From Pseudevernia furfuracea (Eukaryota > Ascomycota > Lecanoromycetes > Lecanorales > Parmeliaceae), in NCBI GenBank assembly GCA_022315425.1, contig JAIUPT010000021.1, forward strand, positions 1,517,753-1,581,752: DNA of 64,000 nt, given 5' to 3'. This document shows, in pieces, positions 45,111 to 57,124 of the stretch (the stretch's first letter is position 1; each line of letters begins with the position of its first letter). A program made the position numbers and the translations under genes. The notes beneath the pieces are model-generated. The model ran no database searches, was not told where the DNA came from, and saw nothing but the letters and a program-made list of their open reading frames with translations.

Positions 45111-46610
45111 GGTGTTCGATTAATGCGACTGAATGTCGTTTCGGTAGTTTATCAGAGGGGGCCAGAATAAATTATATACTTGTGAAAACGGCAAAAACAA
45201 GATAATGACGCGATAATAAACCTGTCGGATTAGAATACTTTGTATCTTCCAGTCGTAATAGAGCTCGCCTTGTATTCGATGAGTCGCCTTAACCAAGTAT
45301 AATATCGACGAATAAAACACACTTTGTTAAACAATGACGCATAGAATCCCGAGAGGATTCAAAAAGGACCACAGTCAAATTCCGAATCACCAAAAGCTAG
45401 ATAAAAAATCAGTCAAGCCAGAAAACAGATACCACTGCCTCGGCTCCGATACAGAATTGTACCCGAGCGATCAACGAATTCATGTAACCACATTCAGAGT
45501 TCAGAGGTTCAAAAAAATTTCGTCAAGCACTAGGATTACCGGAAGAGGAACTAATTGCTGCTGCTGCTTCTACTTTGATCAAGACATCCAATCAGGACAT
45601 GATGCTGTCCGAGATGAGGATGCTGTAAAATAACTTCTCTTTGGCCTTTGATATTTAGGACATACTTTGGCTGCAACACAGCGTGAGGGTAATGCTCTAG
45701 TAACGAGATGATCATCTTGCAGGGGTTGTCTGACACAAATCCATTGCTATTCTCTCTTGAGTGTGGGGCGCCTATGTTACACTAGATACTTCGTGGTCTG
45801 ATGCTCTATCTTTCACTCTTTCATCTCATAGTCAACTAGCAACGAGGCTATGAGTAGTGTGATCATGAAGCTCGCATACCATTTCCCTCGACACGTGAAT
45901 CTTCCATGGCCCTGGACTACATTTCCGCGTTCTATGCCCGTGATTTCTTGTTCTCAAGGTGGTAACGGCTTGTAAGGCGGAAAGTTTGACAGCATGGAGC
46001 CCTTGCGCGTGTGAAAGATGCCATCCATCTCACGATGAGCGCTCGCCAAGAGAGACATGTATCTCACTGCAGAGTGTGGACACTTTATAGAAACCAACGT
46101 TCGTATCTCCTACCAACGTTTTCTAGGTTTGACCCTTACAGCATTTTGTCTCTTGTTTCTAGATTCAGCTATTTGTTGTACAGATTATCAAGCTTCAAGA
46201 GGTTGTCGGCGATCTCATTTTTTGTTCTGTAGTTAGGGTCCAGATAAATAGTATGGTGCAGTTCTTCTTACATATCTGCAAATTCTTTGAGTGCTACGTC
46301 AACTGCGCCTAGAAGGTATGATTTATATCAATTCAGTGTTCGCATAGGGCCATGGATGGTTAAGGGAACAAGCGGATATGCATATATATTTTCTGGTTGC
46401 TTAAAGGCCAGAGCTAGCAGGCCTGAAATCCCAGCGTTAAGGAACTCACGTATCTCCACGACATAGATATGAGAGTTAGATTTTTTTGCGCTAGGCTGGT
46501 AGAGTTAGGACACAAATCAAAATGACTAGGCGCAAAGGAGAAAACAACAACAAACGAGATCACCCTAGTCGGAGCTTGCCCACACGGCAGCTCGGCAATC
46601 TCGCCACTCC
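45111..46610. other. Intergenic; nothing recognised
   Basis: Short frames on both strands, none with clear signal. AT-rich in parts. Confidence 0.35.
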
Positions 46611-47351
46611 TCAAGTCCTGAAAGCCATTTTGCGGCGGTCAGGTGAGTTTTGGTCATCATTGTTCATGTTTTCGTCTGCATCATCATCGGTGACTCGCAT
46701 CTGGTCGATGGATTGGGCCTCGCTCGGCGCCACCACTTTAAGGTCATCTAGGAATGCCTTCAAAACACAAACAGGGTTAGTCCCATTAAAACACCCAGCG
46801 ACAACACCCAGCAGTCAGGAGCTGAGACTTACGTCATTAACTTCAGAAAGCGCATTTGCGGACTCCTGGACTTCTTGTTGATTGGTGTTGTCTAAGAAGT
46901 TATTGGCCTGTCCACCTAGCGTATTGAACAAGGTGGCCACTTTGCCGGTATACTACAGCAACAGTCAGGTCGGCATTAAACAGGGAAATTACTGGGACGC
47001 ACCTGGTTTAGAGCATCAGAGAGTGATACTTGTTGAGCAATGGTCAATACTTGAGAACCCTGAAGATCCTGATCGTAGATATCAATTTGATTGGCAATGT
47101 TCTCGTTGTTTTGTACCAGTGTCTGCGGGCTTTAGTCTCATTAATAGCGGACATCTGGTGACTGCTTTTACCTGAGTGTTCAAATCAGCGGTGGCAACAT
47201 TGAGGTTCTCAGCATCAGAGATGGCGTTGTCGAGCATGTTGTCAAGGATTTGCAAATCATCCATGATATTTGTAGAGGTTAAGGTACCTAGAACGGAGCT
47301 GATTGGGCTAGCTAAAATGGCTATGGCGTATATTCCCTTGGAGTATTGCAT
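46611..47351 (-). CDS. Secreted helical protein, HsbA-like, 188 aa
   Basis: Minus-strand exons 47351-47172, 47122-47003, 46952-46833 and 46757-46611 (60, 40, 40 and 49 codons, all phase 0). Signal peptide MQYSKGIYAIAILASPISSV. The mature chain is a series of amphipathic helices rich in Asp, Asn, Gln, Ala and Leu (DDLQILDNMLDNAISDAENL, ENIANQIDIYDQDLQ, QVLTIAQQVSLSDALNQ, TGKVATLFNTLGGQANNFLD, VQESANALSEVNDAFLDDL), with an acidic disordered tail. This pattern resembles fungal hydrophobic-surface-binding protein A and cell-wall galactomannoprotein proteins, but identity is not certain. The two middle exons are exactly 120 nt. Confidence 0.68.
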
Positions 47352-48942
47352 GTTGAGGAAGAGATATGTATGAAGAGTCTGATATGGAGCTGGGCTATGA
47401 GAAGACTTGAAAGAACTAGTTGCAGAGGGGAAGGAGAATGGTGTTCTGTTTCCAAAGGTTGCCCGCAGCCTTTTATGTGTCCCACCGATGAGTAGGGCAA
47501 AACGACCGAGCACGACCGCGTTCCATTCCGTGTTTCCGTTCCTGGAAACGAGATGTTCTAAAAAGAGCCTTTACACTTCGGGCAACGTCGGCTAGGACAA
47601 AATATTTCGTCCTCCACCCAAAAAGTGATGAATACTGACCGATTTAGGGATGGTCTCTTGACTCCTGATAATTACTTGTTTAACCCAGGATGCTGGTTTG
47701 AAGCCACCGAGTCATTGACTAGGAAGAACGTAACTCCCGGGGTAAAAAATATGTGCCGAGCCACCACCGAAAATCTTCCCCCACCAAAACCACACACTCG
47801 GGAGGTCTTGTTAAAATCACCTACCCCGAGTTCCAACTCATGCAATCCAACACTTACCATTCAACAATGGACAAATCATAAACACCGTTTACAACAGTCG
47901 TTGTCCGTTCGGTAAATTCAGAATGCCCTTTCCCTAATTGTATCTCGACAAGGCCATGCCCCATCTGAGTCAATGCTCTTCGAGATATTTGCTCCAAAAT
48001 TGCGGTTGGAGGGTCCGCTGTACGGTTTCGAATTGGGATGTTTCGCTCAGCATGAATCATTAAGGACGGCCATCTCTGCCTACTGCGTAGAACTTACCAC
48101 GTTTTCTCCTTTGATGACTTAGTAATACCTGCAGCGGTATTACTCATTGGCGCTGCTTTCGCTCTCGCACATTTGGCCCTGCTGCCAGGGCTCCAACAAA
48201 GTCCTTCATTATACCATTCGACCACAGTAGCATCGTATCCACTTGGCTATATGTGGCTTCTCACAACGGCAGATTCTTGCCGCTGTGACGGGGGATTTGG
48301 TCATGAGCTCATGACTAGACATGGTAGACACGTGCAACGACGTCGCTGCACTTTTTTCCTCTGTTTTAAGTACCAGCTACAAGGCACGCATGATTGGCAG
48401 AGTCGGGATGGTCCGGAAGCCACTCATAGTTGATGGTGTCATAAAATAGTTTTTCGCCTTGTCCCTGCCCCTATTCCAGGTTGTATTCGCAATTAGTATG
48501 GGGTATAATAATGAATGGCCTAGAAGAGACCCGAGATAGAATAGATCAGGTAACCTACACACCACACCCAGGATTTTGGCAAGTGGTGCACTCGGTGGTG
48601 CAGAAAAATATGATGTCGAGTTTGAGCTCTGAATCTCTGATGGTACTTGGAGACGCGGAAAGGATGATTTCATAATGTCATTGGGAAAATCAGTATTTGA
48701 TTCTCGGCATCACCATAGTGCGGCACACACCTACTCACTGAAGCACGCAATGACAGATACTTCTCCTCCGTCTCTCGCGGTCTGTATTTAAAAAGACAAT
48801 TAAGTGACAGATCTTATGGTCTAGATCAACTCACGACGTGAGTGCATGGAGAATGATGAGGTTGCATGAGGATTCTGCAGTATTCCCTTGCGGGCGAAGC
48901 GAATATGGAGATACCGACAAAGGAATAGATGCTGTTTGAAAA
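47352..48942. other. Intergenic; nothing recognised
   Basis: No supported gene. A tail exon of the 48943 gene could extend below 48943. Confidence 0.35.
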
Positions 48943-49494
48943 CTAACCATCTTCAATAAAAGGTGGGCTACCCGCGGAGAAATTCCCTGGTCCCACCATC
49001 GTCGCATTCGTCACGAGCTTTAAAACCTCTGCGCCCACACCACCCCTTATCCGCTCCTTCCTCATCAGAACAACAACAATCACACGTTTCGGCCCCACCA
49101 CTACAGCCCCCACCGTCTCAGCCCCGTCAATCCCTCGCTCCATGCATTTATTTACAATCTCCTCGGCTTTTTCAGCAACGAGCTTCGTGGGGAACGTATC
49201 CTGATCTCCTTCATGATGTCCATCGACGATGAATTCACAGTCACTATGCGCGAAAGGACTTTTGAAGGAGTACGGCAGCTTGCGGTTTCTGACCAAGGCG
49301 GATGGACTGCGGCTCCAAAGGATAGGTTCATCGCCCTGCAGAATGGAGGCAGCGACGATGTCTTTGACAAGATTTTGGCAGTCGACGAGATTCGGGATGA
49401 AGGAGGCGGGTGGAGCCGGATTTTGGCATATGGGTTCGGAGAGAGATAGAGGTAAGATGACGAGGAGGAGTGATAGTATTGCAGGCATCGTCAT
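48943..49494 (-). CDS. Small secreted four-cysteine protein, 183 aa
   Basis: Minus-strand frame starting MTMPAILSLLLVILPLSLS, a clear signal peptide. Mature Cys are in EPICQN, VDCQNLV, HSDCEF and NKCMERG. The order DC..LV, a basic LP segment, C...V, A..I...C, then GG.V.VG..R.I.V.L is a layout shared by many unnamed small secreted fungal proteins. The frame ends GSPPFIEDG at a TAG preceded by a possible donor (gttagt), so a further exon may exist. Function unknown; effector or surface role is inference. Confidence 0.62.
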   Translation of the reverse strand: MTMPAILSLLLVILPLSLSEPICQNPAPPASFIPNLVDCQNLVKDIVAASILQGDEPILWSRSPSALVRNRKLPYSFKSPFAHSDCEFIVDGHHEGDQDTFPTKLVAEKAEEIVNKCMERGIDGAETVGAVVVGPKRVIVVVLMRKERIRGGVGAEVLKLVTNATMVGPGNFSAGSPPFIEDG

Positions 49495-51098
49495 CTGGAA
49501 GGTATTTCTAAGAGCACGGCTTGCAGTTAGGATAAGGTAGGATCACCGCTGCAATTGCGAAGTTTTTCTGGTAGGACTTGGTGCGGGGTGCACATGCGTG
49601 CGCAAGAGGCGCTTGATGTCAAGATTCAGGTACACGTATGTGATGTGTAAGATGCTTGAATTATTCTATCTCAGGACTCCCCTGGACCAGTATTTGTATC
49701 CTTCCAACAGGTGGCTGGGAACCTTATTTGATAGCCGACAAGCGCAATGCCATAGCTGAGAACCAAATTTTGACACTTGAGATCATGACAACTTTATCGA
49801 TGTTTGGAGCGGCATGATGCGAGTCAGAGATTGACTTGCACTAATACCCGATGCACATCGCTTGGTTTGGTTGAACAAACAATAGCCGCCGCATTTCCAG
49901 ACCCTAAATTGATGACAACAGCGAGTCTTTGACGAAGATAAACCGATTGTGTCTATCCCAAGGACTATCCATTTGAAGGCGTCGAGAACAACGCTGCTTG
50001 ACCTTATTCATAATTGTGTGAAAGCAAACAAATGTTGAAGGAGGATGTGTCAATGTTCCGGGATAAGTAATGTGTAGGACGAATGACTTGTTCTATATCA
50101 GGACTCCCCTGGGCCATGTCTTGCACCCTATACCAGTCATTTGAAACAAGTGCTAGGAGGACCCGAGCATGAAGACTGCTTCCCCTTGACCGCTGCCCCG
50201 AACTGCATATGAACCAGAGCATAATAACGACAAGACCTCCCATGGGCCGGTACCAAAAAATCTCTGAGACACAATATCAGAAAGCCTACGTCATAGGTAA
50301 AACAATCATTTGCATTCGAGCCCGCGGGAAATCGCGAAATGTATTTTGTGCCAACTTTTATAAACTTAAGGACGAGAGCCTCAATCACAGGACCTTTAGT
50401 CAATGAATTACGAGTAAGAAACCCTAGAAAAAGAGCGAATGTTGAATGGTCAATGCATTATTCGACTTTGATATTCTGGCGCTGTGAAGTTTAACTAAGG
50501 ATTATCGAAAATCACAAGATGTCACATGCGCCGAAATGCGGGGCGAGTGCCCGATCGGTGTGTTCCCTTCCAGAGATGTCTCTTCGCTCGCAACTCCATC
50601 GCCGTTATTGCCAATTTTGTCGATTGCGCATCTCAAATCGCCAGTTACGAGATTGGACATCTATTGATGGTCGTTTGATTAATTGCTTCGACCTTTCACT
50701 CTGCTAGTACTTGGGCTAGAAGAATCCTGGCTGCAGATAAGCAGCCACACAGTCATCAAAAACCACTTGTGGCCAATAACAGACCGCTTGGCATTCGCAA
50801 TTCTGATCTGAGGTCAGTTCAACAATCCTTTGGCTTACCCCCCCCTAGTCCAGTTGAAGGAATGTCTGCCGAATCGATAATTTTTCTAAGGTCTTCTGCT
50901 TCAAAAACTCAGCCGGTCTCTTAGCATAGTGTACTTAAGAAGTCATGCATGAAATTTAGATGGTACTTTTTGCGACAGTCGTATGGTTCAACATATAGAA
51001 CTTAAGTAACTCAAATCCCCGACAGCTTCACGGACGAATCACACGAATTACAAAGGACGTCTTGCTTCTCTCACACAGAAGATCCTAGGTCTCCTACC
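49495..51098. other. Intergenic with a diverged short repeat
   Basis: ATCTCAGGACTCCCCTGG (49670 area) and ATATCAGGACTCCCCTGG (50096 area), each preceded by a similar TGTGTAAGATG/TGTGTAGGACG stretch, suggest an old duplication of about 50 bp. No gene recognised. Confidence 0.4.
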
Positions 51099-51572
51099 AT
51101 GAAGGTCCTTACTGTCAACTTTGCTCTCCTATGTCAAGCCGCCTTAACCTACGCCGCTCCTGGCTCAAGTCAAAAGCCTCGGCAGTTTGACGCTAGCATT
51201 ACCTTCATTGGAGCAGGACCTGGTCCACCATTCTATTTTCAAGCCTTTCCGACAGATGACACTGTCCACAAGATTAGTAAGCATCTTATTCACCCACACT
51301 TCTCGACAACTTTGCGTCCCTCACCCGACCTTAAGCAGTACTCAGTGCTTGCAATTCTTTTCAAGGATAGCTATGAGATGTAGTAAATACTAAGATAGAT
51401 ACTAAAAATGCTCGCAGATAATACTTTGAGTGTCTCTCATATCAGCTCTCCTGGTGGTGCTGCCTGCACTTTCTTCGGTATCGATGGCAGCGATACTTTT
51501 ATTTTCGGCGAAGAGACTGTAGATGTTGGGCCGCCTCAGGCGCAGGTATCCGGAATCTGTGACAGTGGTTGA
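51099..51572 (+). CDS. Small secreted protein, 110 aa
   Basis: Exons 51099-51276 and 51418-51572. Signal peptide MKVLTVNFALLCQAALTYA. The mature sequence contains ITFIGAGPGPPFYFQAFPTD and SVSHISSPGGAACTFFGIDG and ends SGICDSG, so only two Cys, which could form one disulfide. The pattern FIGAG...F.....DD..H.I...LSVS.I....GA.C.F.G.DG resembles a recurrent group of small secreted proteins in plant-associated ascomycetes. The 141-nt intron was placed by frame continuity (HKI-NNTLSVS). Function unknown. Confidence 0.72.
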
Positions 51573-52615
51573 TATCTCGGCACGAAGGAGACTAGACCGG
51601 ACGGAGATCCAGGTTTGACAAGTTGTTCGGGGCAGGCAGAAGACCCAGTTTGCGCTTGCTCTGCGTGCGATCAGCGTTGAAACTTCAGTGATCATGATCG
51701 GTCAACGACGTGTAACTAGTTGTTGAGATTTATATGGTGGAGGAAGAAGGCATGAATTATCTTCTATGAAGATGTGTGTGGAGGCTGATATATAGCCGAG
51801 TCTGCCACGTGATTTGCCACCGTACGGAGTAGCTACGACACAGGGCTGCAGCATATTCCAACACTAGTCCTCGGGGTAGCTGAAGTTCGAGATGATAATT
51901 CCGTCGTGTGGTTTGGCTTTCACAGAGGCACAGGGAGCCGTCTTGCCGTGATGCTATCCTCGAAAGCAGCATCATATTCTTCCTCGCAGTAACGATCTGA
52001 AAAGAAACCTATACTAAGATGCAACGTGGTTACTAATTTTCTCAAAAGTCTTACAAAAAGGGGTAGACACGAGAAGATCCTCTCGCGACCACGACTGTTG
52101 TGAAGAGAGAGGAAGGAAGTGCCTACAAAATTCACTTCACACCCGAAGAAAAGAGTTTGCATTAAATACATTGAATAGTGCACTCAGCAACTCGATAAGA
52201 ATGTCTATCTTACTACATACTACGCACAAAGCTGCCGCAGATCCAAACATTCGCTTCTGTGTGCGAAGCTAATGGCGATGCCAATAACCTTGAGGGAAAT
52301 GGCAATCCGCTTGTTGATGTTGTTTCTGCTTTTGCTACTATCAGGGGGCTTTCTTCTCCCCAGTCGGGATTTTAGCAAAATGTCGACTTTGCGTGAGAGT
52401 CGCGAAGCGATGCCCATTTACGATAGACGTAAGTCAGCTTGCTTCTAGGGGCCGGCCAGAGACGACGAACAAAGAGAACTTAACCTAGCATGTGACGAGT
52501 AGCGAAATGATGGTGATCTTCTTCTAAAGCATCCTATTTCAGGGGTAAATATGGTTGTTGGTGCCCCTCCGCCGGCCGGCATAAAGCACAGCACGACGAT
52601 GGGGCATTTTTTCAC
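51573..52615. other. Intergenic; nothing recognised
   Basis: No supported gene before the repeat array. Confidence 0.35.
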
Positions 52616-53761
52616 TTGGCCACCCGGACCAAGCGCAGTGCGATTGACGGCCCATACGGGAACTTACGTCGCTCGCACCGTACCCATAACAAAAAGCAAA
52701 ATGCCTCAGCGCCCACCGACAACTTAGCTGCCCTACGGGACTTTTGCCGCGTCGTCAGCGAAGCCGAGGACCACCAAGACTGCAGCAGATCAGCGGCCTT
52801 CAAGGACTTCTGCTTCACCGTCGCCGATCTCAGTGGTATGAAAGGCCCAGGTAAATACCAACAGATTGGCGGCAATGAAGACTTATGCCGCTCCGTCGGT
52901 TTTACCTGGGGACACCAAGGTTTCAACAGTCTGGCGACACTCGTGGATTCATGCCGTCCCGTCAAACCCCTCGGTGTCAGTCTTTGCCCCAAGAGAGCCC
53001 AACAGATCAGCGGCATTGAAGTCTTATGCCTCTCCGTCAACCCCTCCTGGGGACGCTGGGGTTGCAACAGGTTGGCGGCACTTGTGGACTTACGTCGCCC
53101 CGTCGCTTTGCTCAGCGTTCGCATATGCCCCAAGCTAGCCCAACAGATCAGCGGCATTGAAGTCTTATGCCTCTCCATCAACCCCTCCTGGGGACGCTGG
53201 GTTTGCAACAGGTTGGCGGCACTTGTGGACTTACGTCGCCCCGTCGCTTTGCTCAGCGTTCGCATATGCCCCAAGCTAGACCAACGAAGCAGCGGCATTG
53301 AAGACTTATGCTTTTCCGTCTGTCCGCCTGGGGAACACCAACATTTCAACAGCTGGGCGGCACTTGTGGACTTATGCCGCGCCGTCGGAACCCTTGGTGT
53401 CAAGGAACACGCCCACCAGAAAGTAGAGCGATTAGCGGCACTCGTGGACTTACGCCGCTCGCTCGACCCTCCTAGTGTTATGGATAGTAGACAGATTGGC
53501 GGCATTGAAGGCTTACGCTGCACCATCCACTTCCTCAGCGTCGCCCACCGGATTACCGAGCGATTAGCGGCACTCGTGGACTTACGCCGCTCGCCCAGTC
53601 CTCTCGGTGTTATGGAAGGCAGACAGATTGGCGGCATTGAAGGCTTACGCTGCACCGTCCGCTTCCTCAGCGTCCTGGATGAGATTAAGGACGTCCCAAG
53701 TCCGGGAAGAGAGCGAGGTAGTAGGTGGAAAGCCTGTAGTACACGCATTAGTAAGAGCTGA
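52616..53761. repeat. Array of 14 palindromic repeat units, open on both strands
   Basis: Fourteen copies of a core such as GGCATTGAAGACTTATGCC alternate between two subtypes (GGCATTGAAG.CTTA and GGCACTTGTGGACTTA). The core is an imperfect palindrome (GCGGCA...TGCCGC). Read on the + strand it gives 381 residues with motif copies such as ISGIEVLCLSV and LAALVDLRRPV. The conserved Cys/Arg of each motif falls at residues 44, 66, 91, 113, 138, 160, 185, 207, 232, 254, 280, 301, 324 and 345. The spacing is thus exactly 22 and 25 in turn over the first nine copies, a 141-nt higher-order unit. The minus strand is also open for 404 codons (53826-52615), because the unit lacks stops in either direction. 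Whether either frame is translated is unknown. Confidence 0.8.
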
Positions 53762-54881
53762 GCAATCTTGGGTAAGTTGGGAACATAACACCATATTAGC
53801 TGATGGCCTGTGAATCGCACATTCATAGAGTAGTAGAATGTGTACGAGGAAGTAAGATCGTGTGAGGTAAAAGGTGGTTTCTCTTGACACTACTTCTAAG
53901 TAAGAGCCCCGAAAGTAGGGAGCCGTCCTAGGTACGTACCATCGGGAGGCTTGTGCCATGTACAAGGTAGATGAGCTGCTGGACGCGACTATGACAATTT
54001 CGGATGCTAGGTGGAGGCGTTGAAGTACAGTTGGCGAGAGACACCAGGTAGCTCTGAGATGATTGCAAAGTAGAGAGCGATGAGCTCGAGCAGCGGGTGA
54101 GGGTAGGCTAGTCGCGGTGCATGAGAGAGAAGAGGTAGCTTGGTGTCGGTGACAGAGGTAAGGCTGGTCGAAGGAAGATAGTAGGCGAGATGTGAGGGAG
54201 GTGTGAGGGAGCGGGGTAGAAACAGGCGTCGTGAACAAGCAAGGTCCCGAATGGTGAGGGCAGCCACGTGAGGATAGACCTAGACATTGTGTCAGCACAA
54301 GCGCAGTCAATGAGAAGATACGTTGCACATCTTGAAGGACACTGACAGCTGGTGTGGTGTTTTGAGTGATGGAGATGGCCTAATCACTGAACAGATATCA
54401 GGTGCAACCCGCGGAGTCTGAGAGATGTCGCAAACAACGGAAGTTGATGTACAGCGATGCTTGTTGAGAAGACGTGCTACCTAGATGGAGTCAGGATGGA
54501 AGAAAGAGGTATGATGAAGTGGGCTCAAGCTGGAAGCTCGACATGAAGCCAAGTGAGGTGGACGATCACGCGACCGAGGGACTCACGGGAGGGAGGACTG
54601 ACTTGTGAGGATAGACAGGAATGTTGAAGGCAGCAGCGATATTGTTGTGATGAGTTTAGGATAGGGATAACAGTCCTTGTAGGTGTTGGAGTGAAAGAAA
54701 GGAGGTTGATGGAGATTTAATGGGATCGATGAGACTGAAGAGGAAGAGGACGAGGACGAGGACGAGGACGAAATTGTTGCTGTGGGCAATTCGTGATTGA
54801 GGGCATCGCGACAACTCGCGCTAGCGATTCTTGGCGTAAATTTTATTCGTCGGCACTACCCGAAAAAAAATCCTCACACTA
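53762..54881. other. Intergenic, purine/pyrimidine-biased
   Basis: A long minus-strand frame (54328-53645) overlaps the array edge and is Ser/Leu-rich without family signal. GA/GAGGA repeats at 54730-54770. Nothing else recognised. Confidence 0.35.
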
Positions 54882-55024
54882 GCCAATCACGCAATTCCCT
54901 ATAAGGTAAGGTGGAGTGTACCTTACCTCAAACCTTCGCTAAAGTAAGTGCTGTACCAGAGGTCCAATCACACCATTCCCTATAAGGTAAGGTGGGGTGT
55001 ACCTCAAAACCTCGCTAAAGTAAG
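54882..55024 (+). repeat. Tandem duplication, about 79-bp period
   Basis: Two copies share CCAATCAC, ATTCCCTATAAGGTAAGGTGG, GTGTACCT and CGCTAAAGTAAGTG. The first copy has an extra TTACCT. Non-coding. Confidence 0.85.
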
Positions 55025-55726
55025 TGAACGCCAAGACTCATGTCGGATGACGCCCTACACACAAAGCTGGGGCTACCTTCCGAAAGTAGGGTTATTAGAG
55101 CTTCGCCCAGGACATTACGTGCAGACCTCTGTACGCGCGCAGTGAAAGATTAAAGTACCGAGGTCGACCTCTTACCTTATGTCCACGTCTTGCAATACTA
55201 GATGGATAGTCTACTTGCTATCACTATCTTACCGCTCGAGTCATAAGGTAAACATCGCATACTTTGTTAAAGATATATCGTATACATACTATTAATCTAT
55301 AGAGTAACTTACTCCGTATTGTAGGCCGCGTATCAGACCTTGGTCGTTGTTCAAATCTTTGGTTGGCAGCCTCAATTTCGGGCTTCTCTTCTCACCGTCC
55401 ATTCCTCCATTGTCGTCAAACATTGTAACTGTCGCATCCATTTCTTCATTCAAGTTGCTTGTTTTGCGGATGCGAAGCCTCGAGGTTGGTGGCCGGGCAC
55501 TCTCTCCGCAACGTACCCGCACAGTGCATAACACGAAGACCCTTGATGTACATTGAAACGGGTGACCTAGTGTCGGGGGTTTCTCTGCCGCATGTTGCAA
55601 AGACTGCAATGTGGAGATTCGAATCGAACATGGTAGAGTGCACGATGAATGGAGTCTGGTGAAACTTTAGGCTTGACTCGTTGCAGAGTTCAGTCTGACT
55701 TTCCTAAGCTGATCTAGATACTTAGC
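55025..55726. other. Intergenic; nothing recognised
   Basis: The open frame 55609-55292 (minus) has no family signal. Confidence 0.35.
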
Positions 55727-56195
55727 CTAAGTCTCTCTCATACGATGCGAGTGACATGCAGTATCCACCTTGAGTCTCTTGGCAAAGATGTTGGCATCTG
55801 TCGTGGATTAATCTATTGGGCCCACTGCCTTCATGTCTCCCAATACAGTAATTAGCGAAGAGCTGTTGAGGCAGGTAACTACAGTTTTTCTACCCCTCAC
55901 CTTACAGAGCTGGGGGGTCACTTAAGAAACAGTGGTGTTGGTTGCTAGCATGACACTGTGGTCAGCAAATTTGAACGCAAATGCTTCGCGGTGACATGCA
56001 TGAAGATAGTGATAACGCTCCAACGCCATACGTAGCTACACTTTCGCCACTGGAATATCCTACCACTGCAACTGGGCTGATATTCCAGCTCGCCAGCAGC
56101 GAGCCTAACGCGGTTTGGATGGCTGTGTTAGCTGGCAGACTCATGTTCGCGAGGTCGATGAGGCTGTTCTGATCGTCTCTCTCCAATACATCCAC
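55727..56195 (-). pseudogene. Polyketide synthase acyltransferase-domain relic
   Basis: The upper part (56195 to about 55965) reads NTAIQTALGSLLASW, then VAVVGYSSGESVATYGVGAL, the nucleophile elbow of a reducing-type fungal PKS acyltransferase (GHSSGE; here His is Tyr, catalytic Ser kept). About 100 bp further, in-frame pieces read CLNSSSLITVLGDMKAVG, then a stop, then NIFAKRLKVDTACHSHRM, matching the SPSSVTVSGD and FARKLKVDTAYHSHHM segments of the same domain. All other PKS domains are absent. It is a small surviving fragment of a large gene. Confidence 0.72.
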
Positions 56196-56903
56196 AATAG
56201 TCTACCTTATCTCAACAATCAGTGTTTGTTAGCCAATCAAGCCATGTAAAAGCCATGGTGAGTTCAGCTATTTGAAATACCTTTCACAACTCTCCATGAT
56301 TGTAGCAGATGCTATGATCGCGTCAATTCACGGCCCCTGGTAGGCCACTGCGATATATAGTTCATACATTATGACATCAAGCTAACATGCCGGTGAAACA
56401 TTCTCATGCCTTCTCTCAACTTATCCATTCAAATAATTCATAATCACAAAAGTACTAGCAACTTTAACGAGGCTTTGACCTCACTTGGCGCCCTTATGCT
56501 GGTCCTAGTGAAGATATAAATATATCTTGTGCGCTCGATTACAGAAGCAGGAATGGCATGAACAATATAACCCGATCTTTCATCTCGGAAGGCTGCCCTT
56601 TATTCTTGTTCCAACCCACCTCAGAAGATTCGTAAATCATCTACGCCTTACGTGATCATTATACTTTATAGCATTGATTTATGGTCACGAACTGAACTGG
56701 CTTCAAATCTAGCGCTGCAATTTTATATCATGAACTTAGCTATAGAATTTGATCGTGAGAATTTGCGTTCCTCGCTTCTAAACCTACACACATCTACAGT
56801 TATGCTATATTATGCTATGAAGAATAAATTCTAGTATTCGAACTTATCTAGATATGCTAAGGCTAACAACTTGTGTGAACGGTCAACCGTGCAAGAACGA
56901 TTG
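56196..56903. other. AT-rich intergenic; nothing recognised
   Basis: No PKS sequence could be followed upstream of 56260 on the minus strand. Confidence 0.35.
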
Positions 56904-57124
56904 GCTCAAAGGTGTCTGAGTCGCGATTGCCTTGGATTTGAAATGTTGCTCAAAATCTGCTACGCCGCCATTTCTCCAATAAAAATGTGATGTGGTTGAG
57001 GACATTAATTTGCTCAAAATGTCTCTGAGTCGCGATTGCCTTGGATTTGAAATGTTGCTCAAAATCTGCTACGCCGGCCGCCATTTCTCCAATAAAAATG
57101 TGATGTGGTTGAGGGCATTAATTC
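56904..57124 (+). repeat. Tandem duplication, 108-113 bp unit
   Basis: Two nearly identical copies (56904-57011 and 57012-57124) share GAGTCGCGATTGCCTTGGAT and CCAATAAAAATGTGATGTGG. The second copy has four extra bases (CCGG) in ACGCCGGCCGCC. A truncated third start (GCTCAAAAATGTCTCG) follows at 57125. The close similarity implies a recent event. Confidence 0.92.

Noticed and set aside
53645..54328. 227-codon minus-strand frame with a signal-like start
   Set aside because: Overlaps the repeat array, Ser/Leu-rich, no recognised motif; kept out of the gene list.
55292..55609. 105-codon minus-strand frame
   Set aside because: No motif, overlaps other frames of equal length on the opposite strand.
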